Shown: positions 9,172 to 18,527 of the stretch, one piece after another | How positions within the stretch are numbered: the stretch's first letter is position 1 | How the letters are laid out: every line of letters begins with the position of its first letter | Assembly: GCA_963844235.1 (NCBI GenBank) | Contig: CAWJNF010000008.1 | Span: 124,001 to 188,000, forward strand | From: CAWJNF01 sp963844235 | GTDB lineage: Bacteria; Actinomycetota; Thermoleophilia; Gaiellales; Gaiellaceae | Reading direction: 5' to 3' | Length of the DNA stretch: 64,000 nt | The notes under the pieces: model-generated | Told to the model about the DNA's origin: nothing | What the model saw: only the letters and a program-made list of their open reading frames with translations | The model's database searches: none | Translations under genes and position numbers: made by a program

Positions 9172-9903
9172 TCAGCCTCCGTGCTCGAGCCGCTCGGCGA
9201 GGCTCTCCGGTAGCCCGGCGTCGACCATCTCGCGCTGCGTCTGCTCGATCGGGTAGTCGACCCGGTGAAAGCCGGCCTCGCTCCGGTCGAGGTCGAGGAG
9301 CAGCCAGGCAGCCCGAGGGTCGCCGTCCCGCGGCTGGCCCACGGACCCCGGATTGAGCAGCCAGGGCGACCCCGTGTCGAGATCGAGCACGGTGCCGTCG
9401 GGGACGAGGCCGCCTTCGAGCCCGTTGTTCGCGCGAGTGATCGCCAGCGCGACGTGGCTGTGGCCGACGAGAACGATCGGCCGGGGGGCCCGCTCGAGGG
9501 CGGCCTCGACCGCATCGGGCGTGAGCACGTACTCCCAAACGGCGTCGCGCGGGCTCGCGTGGTAGAGCGCGGCACCGTCCATGAGCGCCTCCGGCTCGAG
9601 GCTCTCGAGCCAGCGCCGTGAGCCGGCGTCGAGCACGGTGCCGGTCCAGCGCGCCACCTCCGCCGCGTCCGGCTGGAAGTCGTCCAGCGGCAGCTGCCCG
9701 AGCGCGCCGAGATCGTGGTTTCCGCACAGCGACAGATCGGCGAGCTCCTCGACCAGCGCGCAGCAACGGCTAGGCTGAGGCCCGTAGCCGACCGTGTCCC
9801 CAAGGCACCAGACGGCATCCGGCCGCTCGGGCTCGATCGCGGCGAGGACGGCCTCGAGCGCATGGAGGTTGGCGTGCACGTCCGAGATGACCGCCACTCG
9901 CAT
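9172..9903 (-). CDS. Metallophosphoesterase (YfcE/MJ0936-like)
   Basis: A 243-residue calcineurin-like phosphoesterase. The metal-binding motifs are in order: ISDVHANL (Asp/His), LGDTVGYGP, CGNHDLGALG and GHSHVAL, with the late NPGSVGQPRDGDPRA typical of the small bacterial phosphodiesterase clade. Substrate unknown; relatives hydrolyse phosphodiesters in vitro. It is convergent with the ECF sigma gene (16-bp gap) and divergent from the M48 protease gene (21 bp between start codons), so the two divergent genes must share a very short promoter region. The C-terminal 35 residues extend past the usual domain. Confidence 0.9.
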   Translation of the reverse strand: MRVAVISDVHANLHALEAVLAAIEPERPDAVWCLGDTVGYGPQPSRCCALVEELADLSLCGNHDLGALGQLPLDDFQPDAAEVARWTGTVLDAGSRRWLESLEPEALMDGAALYHASPRDAVWEYVLTPDAVEAALERAPRPIVLVGHSHVALAITRANNGLEGGLVPDGTVLDLDTGSPWLLNPGSVGQPRDGDPRAAWLLLDLDRSEAGFHRVDYPIEQTQREMVDAGLPESLAERLEHGG

Positions 9904-9924
9904 CGGCGGCGTGTAACGCTACCG

Positions 9925-11154
9925 GTGACACGCCGGCAGGCGCTGGCGCTTGCAGGGGCGATGGTCGTCTGGGCGATCGCCGCCTGGCTGCTGCTCGACA
10001 CGCGGGTGCCGGCGCTCGACCTTCCGCGGGTGGAGTCTCGCGACTGGTTCTCGGCGGGCGAGCTCGAGCGCATCGAGCACTACCGCCGTCTGCCGCGCTG
10101 GCTCTGGGTTGCGTCCACCGTCGTTCAGCTGCTCGTGCTTGCGGCTCTCGCGTGGCAGGGCCGTCGGCTCGCCGCCTCCGCTGCACGGGTGACCCGTGGG
10201 CGAATCCGCAAGGGCGTCCTCGTCGGCCTCGGCTGCGCCCTCGCGGTCTGGACGTTCACCCTGCCGCTCGGGGCGGTGTCGCACTACTGGCGCCGCCGCT
10301 ACGGGCTCTCGGAGCAGGGCTACGGCGCGTGGCTCGGCGACCAGGCCGTCACGCTGGCCGTGACCGCGATCCTCGTCGCTGTCGCGGTCAGCGGCGCGCT
10401 CGCGCTCGCCCGGCGCTACGGCCGCCGCTGGTGGATTCCGGGCGGCGGTGCGCTCGCGCTGCTCGGCGTCGTCTACGTGCTCCTGCAGCCTCTCGTGGTC
10501 GAGCCGCTGTTCAACCGCTTCGAGCCGCTGCGCGATCCTGCTCTCGCCGCGCGAATCGAGCAGCTCGCCGATCGGGTCGGCGTCCACGTGGACCGGGTCG
10601 ACGTGGCGGATGCGAGCCGCCGGACGACGGCCGCGAACGCCGTGATCACGGGCCTCGGTCCGACGCGCAGGATCGCGCTCTACGACACGCTGCTGGATGG
10701 ACGCTTCACGCAGGACGAGATCGCCGTCGTCGCCGCCCACGAGCTCGCGCACGCGGCGCGCGAGCACACCTGGAAGGGCGCGGCCTGGTTCGGCCTCTTC
10801 GCCGTACCGGGCGTGGCCCTCGTCGCGTGGGCGGTCAGGCGCCGCGGCGATCTGGGCGCCCGCGAGGGGCCCTCGCTCGTCCCGCTCATGTTGTTCGTCG
10901 CGTTCGCCGTGTCGCTCGCCGCGCTCCCGGCGCAGAACGCGCTTTCCCGCCGCTACGAGGCCGAGGCCGACTGGCTTGCCCTCGTCGCGACCGCCGACCC
11001 GGGGGCCGCGACCGGCCTCGTCCACGGGCTGTCGGTTGCCTCGCTGGGCGATCCTGACCCGCCCGGCTGGAGCACGATCCTCCTGGGAACGCACCCGGCG
11101 CCCGTCGACCGCATCGCGATGGCGCTGGCCTACGCGAAACAGACCGGCGGCTAG
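9925..11154 (+). CDS. M48-family membrane zinc endopeptidase (Ste24/CAAX protease-like)
   Basis: A 409-residue integral membrane protease. Hydrophobic segments lie near residues 8-25, 60-80, 98-118 and 140-160 and beyond; the zinc site HELAH begins at about residue 272 after VVAAHE, and the third ligand is in YEAEADWLAL. NAVITGLGPTRRIALYDTLL precedes the active site as in Ste24-type enzymes. The substrates of bacterial members are mostly unknown; protein quality control in the membrane is usual. GTG 9925 is taken as start since the first transmembrane segment follows directly and the open frame upstream is only a shadow of the divergent phosphoesterase. Confidence 0.9.
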   Translation: MTRRQALALAGAMVVWAIAAWLLLDTRVPALDLPRVESRDWFSAGELERIEHYRRLPRWLWVASTVVQLLVLAALAWQGRRLAASAARVTRGRIRKGVLVGLGCALAVWTFTLPLGAVSHYWRRRYGLSEQGYGAWLGDQAVTLAVTAILVAVAVSGALALARRYGRRWWIPGGGALALLGVVYVLLQPLVVEPLFNRFEPLRDPALAARIEQLADRVGVHVDRVDVADASRRTTAANAVITGLGPTRRIALYDTLLDGRFTQDEIAVVAAHELAHAAREHTWKGAAWFGLFAVPGVALVAWAVRRRGDLGAREGPSLVPLMLFVAFAVSLAALPAQNALSRRYEAEADWLALVATADPGAATGLVHGLSVASLGDPDPPGWSTILLGTHPAPVDRIAMALAYAKQTGG

Positions 11155-11167
11155 CGTGGGTCGTGGC

Positions 11168-11449
11168 TCAGGGCTCGGGGAGGTTGCGGATGCCCTCGCG
11201 GGTCGTCCACTTCGACCAGCTGTCCTCCATGGCGTCCATGAGCTCGCGCATGAACTTCGCTGAGAGGTTCACCCGGGAGACGACGACGCCCGGGACCTCG
11301 CCGTCCTCGACCTCGTGGTCGACGCGCGCGAACGTGATCGTGAACTCGTAGTCGGAGAAGCTCACGGTCGCGAAGTTCGCGTAGGCGCCGCCGAGGTGCT
11401 CCGGGTCGACGTGGATATTGAGCTGACGGTCGGGGCTGTCCTCGTCCAT
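11168..11449 (-). CDS. DUF3467 family protein
   Basis: A 93-residue protein matching the small DUF3467 family: LNIHVDPEHLGGAYANFATVSF followed by a beta-rich core and SRVNLSAKFMRELMDAMEDS. The family is widespread with no established biochemical role. ATG 11449 is chosen over the longer open frame because TATCCT (11456-11461) ends 6 nt before it and the family begins here. It is convergent with the M48 protease gene and divergent from argS, about 106 bp away. The protein is acidic with no signal peptide, so probably cytosolic. Confidence 0.8.
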   Translation of the reverse strand: MDEDSPDRQLNIHVDPEHLGGAYANFATVSFSDYEFTITFARVDHEVEDGEVPGVVVSRVNLSAKFMRELMDAMEDSWSKWTTREGIRNLPEP

Positions 11450-11555
11450 CTCCCTAGGATATCCGTGTGCCCGACGAGCGAAGGCAGACGGCGCCACGTC
11501 CCCGGCGCCTTGGAGCGATCGTGGCCGCCGAGGGACGACGCGGGGCTACCGGTCT

Positions 11556-13106
11556 GTGAGCGCGGCTGCCGGAGTCGTGCAACGGCTCGCCGAGGCGATC
11601 CAGGCTGCCGCGACGGCCCTCGGCGCGGACGGCCGCGTGGATGTCGCGCTGGAGCGCCCGAGCGACCCGGATCACGGCGACTTCGCCAGCGCGGTGGCGA
11701 TGCGGCTCGCGCCCGTCCTGCGCCGCGCGCCGCGCGACGTGGCCGCCGACCTCGCCGAGCGGGCCGACTTCGCCGGCCTCGTGGAACGGGCCGAGGTCGC
11801 CGGTCCCGGCTTCCTCAACCTGCGCGTTGCCCCCGCCTGGTACGAGGCCGCGCTCGCGGAGCTGCTCGAGGCAGGCGATCGCTACGGCGCCGGCTCGTCC
11901 GAGCGGGCGGAGCGTATCCAGGTCGAGATGGTGTCGGCGAACCCGACGGGCCCGATCACGGTGGCGGCGGCGCGGAACGGCGCCTACGGCGACTGCGTGG
12001 CGCGGCTCTGCGAGCTCGCCGGACACAGCGTCGAGCGGGAGTACTACTACAACGACGCCGGCTCCCAGATGGAGAAGTTCCGAGCCTCCGTCGCGGCCGC
12101 ACGGCGTGGCGAGGAACCGCCGGAGGACGGTTACCGCGGTGCGTACATCCAGGAGCTCGCGCTGCTCGACGGCGACCCCGTTCCGCACATGCTGGAGCAG
12201 ATCGAGCGCACGCTCGAGCGGTTCCGGATCCACTTCGACAGCTGGGCGCGCCAGAGCGAGCTCGAGCGCGAGCTGCCCGAGCTGCTCGGGCTGCTGCCCA
12301 CGTACGAGTCCGACGGAGCGATCTACGTCCGATCGTCGGAGCACGGCGACGAGAAGGACCGGGTGCTGCTCCGCTCGCAGGAGCGCGGCGGGCTCCCCAC
12401 CTACGAGGCTGCGGACATCGCCTACCTCCGCGACAAGCTGGAGCGCGGCTTCGACCGCGTGATCTACGTGCTCGGCGCCGACCACCAGGGCGTCCGAGGC
12501 TGGTACGAGGTGATCGCGCGCATGCTCGGCTACGACCCGGGGCGCGTGGAGGTGCTCCTCTACCAGCTCGTCCACCTGACCCGGGAGGGCGAGGCCACGA
12601 AGATGTCGAAGCGACGCGGCGACGTCGTGTTCCTCGACGAGCTGCTGGACGAGATAGGCGTCGACGCCGCCCGCTGGTTCCTCGTGAACCGCGGACACGA
12701 CCAGTCGATCGAGATCGACGTCGACCTGGCCCGCGAACGAACCGAGAAGAACCCGGTCTACTACGTCCAGTACGCGCACGCGAGAATCGCCGGCATCCTG
12801 CGCAACGCGGAGGCGGCAGTGCCGTCGGCGAAGCCCGGGCACCTGATCTCGCGCGAGGAGCGGGAGCTCGTCAAGAGGCTCGTCGAGTTCCCGGCCGTCG
12901 TGGCCGAGGCGACGGAACGGCGCGGGCCCCATGCGATACCCGTCTACGCCGTCAGGCTCGCCGACGACTACCACCGCTTCTACCATCACAACCGGGTGCT
13001 CGGGAGCGAGGCCGAGGGCTTCCGACTCGCGCTCTGCCGCGGGACGCAGCTCGTGATCGCGCGCTGCCTCGGCCTTGTCGGCGTCGGCGCGCCCGAGCGG
13101 ATGTGA
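11556..13106 (+). CDS. argS: Arginyl-tRNA synthetase
   Basis: Charges tRNA-Arg with arginine. The 516-residue protein shows the N-terminal additional domain (DHGDFASAVAMRLA), the catalytic start VSANPTGP at residues 126-133, YYNDAGSQ, the KMSKRRGD signature and a C-terminal anticodon-binding helical domain ending RCLGLVGVGAPERM. Odd: the class I HIGH motif that normally follows NPTGP as HxGH is ITVAA here, with Thr135 and Ala138 at the two histidine positions. The protein is also shorter than the usual 550-590 residues. GTG 11556 is the start; nothing else suggests a pseudogene, and it is the only argS in the window. Confidence 0.93.
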   Translation: MSAAAGVVQRLAEAIQAAATALGADGRVDVALERPSDPDHGDFASAVAMRLAPVLRRAPRDVAADLAERADFAGLVERAEVAGPGFLNLRVAPAWYEAALAELLEAGDRYGAGSSERAERIQVEMVSANPTGPITVAAARNGAYGDCVARLCELAGHSVEREYYYNDAGSQMEKFRASVAAARRGEEPPEDGYRGAYIQELALLDGDPVPHMLEQIERTLERFRIHFDSWARQSELERELPELLGLLPTYESDGAIYVRSSEHGDEKDRVLLRSQERGGLPTYEAADIAYLRDKLERGFDRVIYVLGADHQGVRGWYEVIARMLGYDPGRVEVLLYQLVHLTREGEATKMSKRRGDVVFLDELLDEIGVDAARWFLVNRGHDQSIEIDVDLARERTEKNPVYYVQYAHARIAGILRNAEAAVPSAKPGHLISREERELVKRLVEFPAVVAEATERRGPHAIPVYAVRLADDYHRFYHHNRVLGSEAEGFRLALCRGTQLVIARCLGLVGVGAPERM

Positions 13107-13155
13107 GCTGCTGCCGCCCGGCACGTTCGCGGTTCGCGGAATATCCTGCTCGGCG

Positions 13156-14154
13156 ATGAGCGCTTCGTCCGCCCCCGATCGCAACCTCGCGCTGGAGCTC
13201 GTCCGCGTGACGGAGGCGGCCGCGCTCGGCGCCGCCGGATGGGTCGGCCGCGGGGAGAAGGAATCCGCCGACCAGGCCGCGGTCGACGCGATGCGGCTCA
13301 TGCTCGACACCGTCTCGATGGACGGCGTCGTCGTCATCGGCGAAGGGGAGAAGGACGAGGCTCCGATGCTCTACAACGGGGAGCAGATCGGGAACGGGCA
13401 GCCGCCCCAGGTCGACGTGGCCGTCGACCCGCTCGAGGGGACGCGCTTGGCCGCCACCGGTCAGCCGAACGCGATCGCCGTCATCGCCGTAGCCGAGCGC
13501 GGGACGATGTTCTTTCCCGGCGCGGCCGTCTACATGGACAAGCTGGTGTGCAGCTCCGAGATCGCGGATGTCGTCGACATCGGCGCTCCTCCGGCCGAGA
13601 ACGTGCGCCGCGCAGCGGAGACGAAGGGGGTCGAGCCAGGCGAGATCTCGGTGGTCGTCCTCGACCGCGAGCGCAATCTCGCCCTGATCGACGGCCTTCG
13701 CGAGGCGGGCGCGAGGGTGATGCTGATCGGGGACGGCGACGTGGCGCCGGCTCTTGCAGCCGCGCGGGTCGGCACGACCGTGGACCTGCAGATGGGCATC
13801 GGCGGCACTCCAGAGGGGGTCATCGCGGCCTCGGCGGTGAAATGCCTCGGCGGCTCGATGCAGGGCAAGCTCTGGCCGCGGACGGACGACGAGCGGCAGC
13901 GCCTCCTCGACGCGGAGTACGACCTCGACCGCGTGCTCACGCACGACGATCTCGTCGGGAGCGACGACGTGTTCGTGGCGGCGACCGGGGTGACCGACGG
14001 CGCCATGCTGCACGGCGTGCGCTACACGCCCGGCGGGGCCGTCACCGAGTCCATGGTGATGCGGTCCCGCTCCGGCACCGTCCGGCGGGTCGAGGCGCAG
14101 CACGCATTCGCGAAACTCGATCGCATCACCGGCGGTCGCTACCGCACGAGTTGA
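13156..14154 (+). CDS. glpX: Fructose-1,6-bisphosphatase, class II (GlpX)
   Basis: Removes the 1-phosphate of fructose 1,6-bisphosphate in gluconeogenesis. The 332-residue protein carries the GlpX hallmarks: GRGEKESADQAAVDAMR, the metal-binding GEGEKDEAPML, the DPLEGT signature and GGTPEGVIAASAVKCLGG. ATG 13156 is preceded by TATCCT (13142-13147) with an 8-nt gap. It is followed 23 bp later by a DUF2090 aldolase-like gene, a neighbour that suggests a shared role in sugar phosphate flow. A divergent second GlpX-like gene lies at 31791-32771. Confidence 0.95.
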   Translation: MSASSAPDRNLALELVRVTEAAALGAAGWVGRGEKESADQAAVDAMRLMLDTVSMDGVVVIGEGEKDEAPMLYNGEQIGNGQPPQVDVAVDPLEGTRLAATGQPNAIAVIAVAERGTMFFPGAAVYMDKLVCSSEIADVVDIGAPPAENVRRAAETKGVEPGEISVVVLDRERNLALIDGLREAGARVMLIGDGDVAPALAAARVGTTVDLQMGIGGTPEGVIAASAVKCLGGSMQGKLWPRTDDERQRLLDAEYDLDRVLTHDDLVGSDDVFVAATGVTDGAMLHGVRYTPGGAVTESMVMRSRSGTVRRVEAQHAFAKLDRITGGRYRTS

Positions 14155-14177
14155 CGCTCGATCGGAAGGAGGCCCCC

Positions 14178-15083
14178 GTGGCTCTCGGCTACGACAAGAA
14201 GCTCTACATCCTCGCGTTCGACCACCGAGGCTCGTTCGAGAAGATGTTCGGCGTGTCCGGACGCGCGCCGACCGAGGAGGAGGCGGCGAAGATCTCGGAC
14301 GCGAAGTCGCTCATCTTCGAGGGGTTTCGCGAGGCCGTGGCGGAGGGGGCTCCCCGGGACGCCGGCGGCGTGCTCGTGGACGGCCAGTACGGACCCCAGG
14401 TCGCCCGGGCAGCGAAGGCCGAGGGGCTCCTCCTCGCGATGCCGGTCGAGAAGAGCGGACAGGCGGAGTTCGACTTCGAGTACGGCGACCGCTTCGGCGA
14501 GGCGATCGAGGACTACGACCCCACGTTCTCCAAGGTTCTCGTCCGCTACAACCCCGAAGGCGATTCCGACATGAACGCCCGACAGGCGGAACGGTTGAAG
14601 CGCCTCTCCGACTGGCTGCACGAGCACGACCGCAAGTTCCTCTTCGAGCTCCTCGTGCCCGCCGAGACCCACCAGCTCGAGGCGGTCGCGGGCGACGAGG
14701 CCCGCTATGACACCGAGACCCGCCCGGCGCTGATGATGGCTGCGATCCGGGAGCTCCAGGACACCGGCATCGAGGCGGACATCTGGAAGATCGAGGGCAT
14801 CGACGATCGCGAGACGTGCAGGGCGATCGCCGAGCTCGTGCGCCGCGACGGCCGCGATCAGGTCAGCTGCATCGTGCTCGGGCGCGGCGCCTCCGACGAC
14901 AAGGTCGACGAGTGGCTTCGCGCGGGCTCGGGGCTCCCGGGCTACGTCGGCTTCGCGATCGGCCGCTCGATCTTCGGCGAGGCCGTGAAACAGCTCGCGT
15001 CGGGGAACGGAGACCGCGCCGAGGGGGTCGCGCAGGTGGCCGCGAAGTACCGTCGCTTCATCGACGTGTACGAGCGCGGGTAG
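14178..15083 (+). CDS. DUF2090 TIM-barrel protein, aldolase-like
   Basis: A 301-residue protein with the DUF2090 domain, the fold found at the C-terminus of IolC-type proteins and related to class I aldolases (5-dehydro-2-deoxyphosphogluconate aldolase). Visible landmarks are LYILAFDHRGSFEKMFG, VDGQYG, FELLVPA, IWKIEGIDD and VLGRGAS. GTG 14178 follows AAGGAGG by 5 nt. The location 23 bp after glpX, and the lack of any other aldolase gene in the glycolytic run, make a fructose-bisphosphate or related aldolase role attractive, but this is inference. Its stop TAG (15081-15083) ends at the first base of the inverted-repeat element at 15083. Confidence 0.75.
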   Translation: MALGYDKKLYILAFDHRGSFEKMFGVSGRAPTEEEAAKISDAKSLIFEGFREAVAEGAPRDAGGVLVDGQYGPQVARAAKAEGLLLAMPVEKSGQAEFDFEYGDRFGEAIEDYDPTFSKVLVRYNPEGDSDMNARQAERLKRLSDWLHEHDRKFLFELLVPAETHQLEAVAGDEARYDTETRPALMMAAIRELQDTGIEADIWKIEGIDDRETCRAIAELVRRDGRDQVSCIVLGRGASDDKVDEWLRAGSGLPGYVGFAIGRSIFGEAVKQLASGNGDRAEGVAQVAAKYRRFIDVYERG

Positions 15084-15249
15084 ATGGTTGATTCCACGAG
15101 ATCCGCCTCCGCCGGGGCGTCAGCTGGCCGCTCTGGGACGTGAGGCTGGGGCGCAGGCGAGGCTGGACGCCTCGGCAAGCCCCGGCCTCCGCGGCCCAGA
15201 CGCGCCAGATGTCGCACCCAGCCGCGCGTGGATCGTGGAATCAACCATC
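15083..15249. mobile_element. Miniature inverted-repeat element, copy 1 (167 bp)
   Basis: Bounded by 17-bp perfect terminal inverted repeats GATGGTTGATTCCACGA and TCGTGGAATCAACCATC, flanked by TA on both sides (15081-15082 and 15250-15251), as expected of a 2-bp target duplication. It encodes no transposase. The interior matches the element inside queA (48371-48590) in the opposite orientation, apart from one block of about 53 bp missing here. It sits directly behind the DUF2090 gene, whose stop codon shares its first base. Confidence 0.88.
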
Positions 15250-15397
15250 TAGCTCTCGGAGCGCGAATCCGCGATCCGGGCGCGCCGGACCTACGTCAAA
15301 TCGGGGATGGCAGTCCTCCCCCTCTGAGGGATTGGATGCGTCCCTCGTTTCGGGTACCTCTAGTGGTCGGGCAGGCAACCCTGTCCGTCTCGGCTTC

Positions 15398-17323
15398 ATG
15401 CGCACGCTTCGCCGCTCTCCCGCAACAGGGTCCGCATCGGGCGCCAGCCTCCGCCGGCGTCTGGAGGCGCTGCTCGCCGTGCTGCCCTCGGCAGCGGTGT
15501 GGGTCGACGATCGCGGCCTGGTCACCGACTGGAGCGCTGCCGCCGAGCGACTGACAGGACGGCGGGGCGACGAGGCGCTGGGCGCTTCGCTCGCAACCGT
15601 CGCCGACGACCCGTCCGGGGCGCTGACGGCGCTCGTCGACGCCGCCCTCACGGGCGAGCGCGGCGAGATCGAGACGATCATCCACCGGACCGGCGGGCAG
15701 GCCTCGCCGGTACGGGTCTCGGCCGCGCCGGAGCACGACGGCGCAGCGGTCACGGGCGCGGTTGTCGTCCTCACCGACCTCTCGGAGGAGCGCCGTGCCA
15801 ACGGCCGGGTCGCCTACCAGGCCCAGCTCCTCGCGAGCGTCGGAGAGGCGATCCTCGCGGTTGACGAGAAGCTCGTGATCACGGCCTGGAATCGTGCCGC
15901 GGAGGAGATCTACGGCTGGACCGCCGCCGAGGCGATAGGCCGGCCGGTTCACGACGTGCTTGCCACCGAGCTCCCCGGCGAGGACTACGCGGGGGCGGTG
16001 CGCGGGCTCTTCGAGCGCGGCTCGTTCACGGGCGAGGTGGTGCAGCGGACCAAGGGCGGTCGCGTGCTCCGGGTCGAGGTTCGCGCCACGGCCGTCCGCC
16101 GAGACGACGGCCGCCCCGGTGGGTTCGTGATGGTGAATCGCGACGTGACCGCGAGCCGTCAGGCCGAGGCGGAGCGCGCGAGGCTCGAAGCGGAGCTACG
16201 GCAGTCGCAGAAGCTCGAAGCGCTCGGCCAGCTCGCCGCCGGCGTCGCGCACGACTTCAACAACCTGCTGACCGCGATTCACGGCTTCGGCGAGATCCTG
16301 GTCGCCCGGCTCGCCGACGACGCGATGCGCCGCGATGCCGACGAGGTCGTACAGGCGGCCGAGCGCGGGGCCGCGCTGACCAGACAGCTGCTTACCTTCG
16401 GCCGCCGCGACGACACGACGCCCACCGCGCTCGACCTCTCCGAGCTGGTGCGGGGACTCGAGTCGCTGCTTCGCCGCACGCTCGGCGAGCAAATCGAGCT
16501 CGCGTTCGATCTCGGCGCCGGGCTGCCGCCCGCGCTGGCCGATCGCGGCCAGCTCGAGCAGGTGCTGCTGAACCTCGCCCTCAACGCGCGCGACGCGATG
16601 CCCGGCGGCGGTCGCCTCAGCATCGCGACCGACTGCGTCGGGTGCGACCACCACTCGGTGACGACCCACGAGCTCGAGGCCGAGCGCTTCGTCCGCCTCA
16701 TGGTCTCGGACACCGGAGTCGGCATGAGTCAGGAAGTGCAGCTGAGGGCGTTCGAGCCGTTCTTCACAACCAAGGACCGGGGCCGGGGCACCGGGCTCGG
16801 CCTGGCCACCGTGTGGAGCATCGTCTCGAGGTCAGGCGGGGTGCTCTCGCTCGACTCCTCCGAAGGGCACGGCGCGACCGTCACCGTGCTCCTCCCGGCC
16901 GCCGAGGCGCTCCTCGTCGATCTGGCCGCCGAAAAGGGACACCAGACGGTCGACGGCGGCGTCGAGACGGTGCTGGTGGTCGAGGACGAGGAGGCCGTCC
17001 GGCGGCTCACCTGCCGCATCCTCTCCGACCGCGGCTACCGCGTGCTCTCGGCCGCAGACGGCCCGGAGGCGCTCGACGTGGCGGCTCTCCATCCCGGCCC
17101 CGTCGATCTTCTCCTCACCGACATCGTGCTCCCGAGCATGAACGGCCTCGACCTCTCGGCCCGGATGGCGGCGGTACGGCCCGGCATCCGCTCCCTCGCG
17201 ATCTCCGGCTACGTCGCCCGTGAGGTGCTCGAGGACGGGTTGCCGGAGGGGCTGGCGATGATTCCCAAGCCGTTCAAGCGTGACGCGCTCCTCGCTCGCG
17301 TCCGCGAGGCGCTCGCCTCGTAG
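15398..17323 (+). CDS. PAS-PAS hybrid sensor histidine kinase with receiver domain
   Basis: A 641-residue soluble sensor kinase. Two PAS domains (about residues 25-130 and 145-265), a dimerisation domain with the phospho-acceptor His in GVAHDFNNLLTAIHG, an ATPase domain with NLALNARDAMPGGG, DTGVGMS and GRGTGLGLATVWSI, then a C-terminal receiver with its Asp in LLLTDIVLPSMNG. No membrane segment is seen, so it senses a cytosolic signal through PAS. ATG 15398 is the first sensible start; the open frame upstream runs back into the inverted-repeat element. It leads a co-directional run with the HD-GYP and NarL-type genes. Confidence 0.92.
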   Translation: MRTLRRSPATGSASGASLRRRLEALLAVLPSAAVWVDDRGLVTDWSAAAERLTGRRGDEALGASLATVADDPSGALTALVDAALTGERGEIETIIHRTGGQASPVRVSAAPEHDGAAVTGAVVVLTDLSEERRANGRVAYQAQLLASVGEAILAVDEKLVITAWNRAAEEIYGWTAAEAIGRPVHDVLATELPGEDYAGAVRGLFERGSFTGEVVQRTKGGRVLRVEVRATAVRRDDGRPGGFVMVNRDVTASRQAEAERARLEAELRQSQKLEALGQLAAGVAHDFNNLLTAIHGFGEILVARLADDAMRRDADEVVQAAERGAALTRQLLTFGRRDDTTPTALDLSELVRGLESLLRRTLGEQIELAFDLGAGLPPALADRGQLEQVLLNLALNARDAMPGGGRLSIATDCVGCDHHSVTTHELEAERFVRLMVSDTGVGMSQEVQLRAFEPFFTTKDRGRGTGLGLATVWSIVSRSGGVLSLDSSEGHGATVTVLLPAAEALLVDLAAEKGHQTVDGGVETVLVVEDEEAVRRLTCRILSDRGYRVLSAADGPEALDVAALHPGPVDLLLTDIVLPSMNGLDLSARMAAVRPGIRSLAISGYVAREVLEDGLPEGLAMIPKPFKRDALLARVREALAS

Positions 17324-17387
17324 GGGCACGGCGGGGCCTTCGCCGTCGCGCGGATCGTCTAGCGTTACACGCTGGGTACCCCAGTAG

Positions 17388-18500
17388 ATGCCGCTTCGAG
17401 AGCACATCCTCGCCGTCGACGACGAGCAGACGATTCTCCGGCTGATGACGCTCCTGCTCGCCGACGCGGGCTATCGCTGTACGACGGCTGAGAGCGCCCA
17501 GGAGGCACGGAGGCAGCTCGCCGACACCGCGTTCGAGCTCGCGCTGTGCGACATGACGATGCCCGAGGAGTCCGGCCTCGATCTCGTCCGCCACCTCGCG
17601 GACGAGTATCCCGACACGCCCGTGGTCATGGTGACTGCGATCGACGATCCCGAGCTGGCGCGGGCGGCCGTCGAGCTGGGCGCGTACGGGTACGTGGTCA
17701 AGCCGTTCACCGCCAACGTCCTCTTGATCGCCGTCGCGAACGCGCTCAACCGGCGCCGCCTCGAGATCGAGAACCGCCACCACCGCGAGCGACTGGCCGA
17801 GATCGTGCTCGATCGGACTGCCGAGCTCCGTGAGACCGTCGCGCGCCTCGAGGAGTCGCAGCAGGCGCTGCGGCGATCGCGCGAGGAGACGATCCGGCGC
17901 CTCGCGCTCGCGGTCGAGTTCCGTCACGGTGAGACCGGGGCCCACGTCGAGCGCATGAGCGCAACGTGCGAGGTGATCGCGCGGCGGCTCGGTCTTCCGC
18001 CCGAGCGCTGCGAGCTGATCCGGATCGCGAGCCCGCTCCACGACATCGGCAAGATCAAGGTTCCGGACCGCATCCTCGTCACACCCGACCCCCTGACCCC
18101 AGAGGACTGGGAGATCGTCCGCGAGCACCCGGAGACCGGCTACAAGATGCTCGCCGGCTCGGGCCAGGAGCTGCTCGAGCTGGCGGCGACTATCGCGCTC
18201 ACCCACCACGAGCGCGTCGACGGCTCCGGCTACCCGCACGGCCTGCGCGGGGACGAGATCCCGATCGAGGGGAGGATCGCCGCCGTGGCGGACGTCTTCG
18301 ATGCGCTCACGATCGACCGCGTCTACCAGCCCGCGCGGCCCGTGGAAGAGGCGATGCAGATCCTCGAGGCGGGCCGTGACACCCACTTCGCGTCAGACGT
18401 CCTCGACGCGCTCTACGCGAGTCTCGCGGAGGATGCCGAGGTTGGCCGGCCGCCCATGCTGGCCGACTCCCGCAGGGATTCCGGGCCAGTGCCAGAATAG
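17388..18500 (+). CDS. Response regulator with HD-GYP phosphodiesterase output
   Basis: A 370-residue protein. The receiver domain (residues 1-125) has its phospho-acceptor Asp in LALCDMTMPEE and the conserved Lys in VVKPFTAN; a coiled-coil linker follows, then the HD-GYP domain with FRHGETGAHVERM, the metal-binding HDIGKIKVPD, HHERVDGSGYPHG and VADVFDALT. HD-GYP enzymes linearise cyclic di-GMP. The gene begins 64 bp after the hybrid kinase and ends 27 bp before a NarL-type regulator, so the three probably form one signalling unit, with the kinase feeding both regulators. Catalytic residues appear complete. Confidence 0.93.
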   Translation: MPLREHILAVDDEQTILRLMTLLLADAGYRCTTAESAQEARRQLADTAFELALCDMTMPEESGLDLVRHLADEYPDTPVVMVTAIDDPELARAAVELGAYGYVVKPFTANVLLIAVANALNRRRLEIENRHHRERLAEIVLDRTAELRETVARLEESQQALRRSREETIRRLALAVEFRHGETGAHVERMSATCEVIARRLGLPPERCELIRIASPLHDIGKIKVPDRILVTPDPLTPEDWEIVREHPETGYKMLAGSGQELLELAATIALTHHERVDGSGYPHGLRGDEIPIEGRIAAVADVFDALTIDRVYQPARPVEEAMQILEAGRDTHFASDVLDALYASLAEDAEVGRPPMLADSRRDSGPVPE

Positions 18501-18527
18501 GGGCGGGGCGGGCAGGACGCCCCAAAT

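Noticed and set aside
6909..10073. A 1054-residue minus-strand open frame
   Set aside because: It crosses gpmI, the sigma factor gene and the M48 protease gene, has low-complexity Arg/Ser/Gly composition and no recognisable domain.
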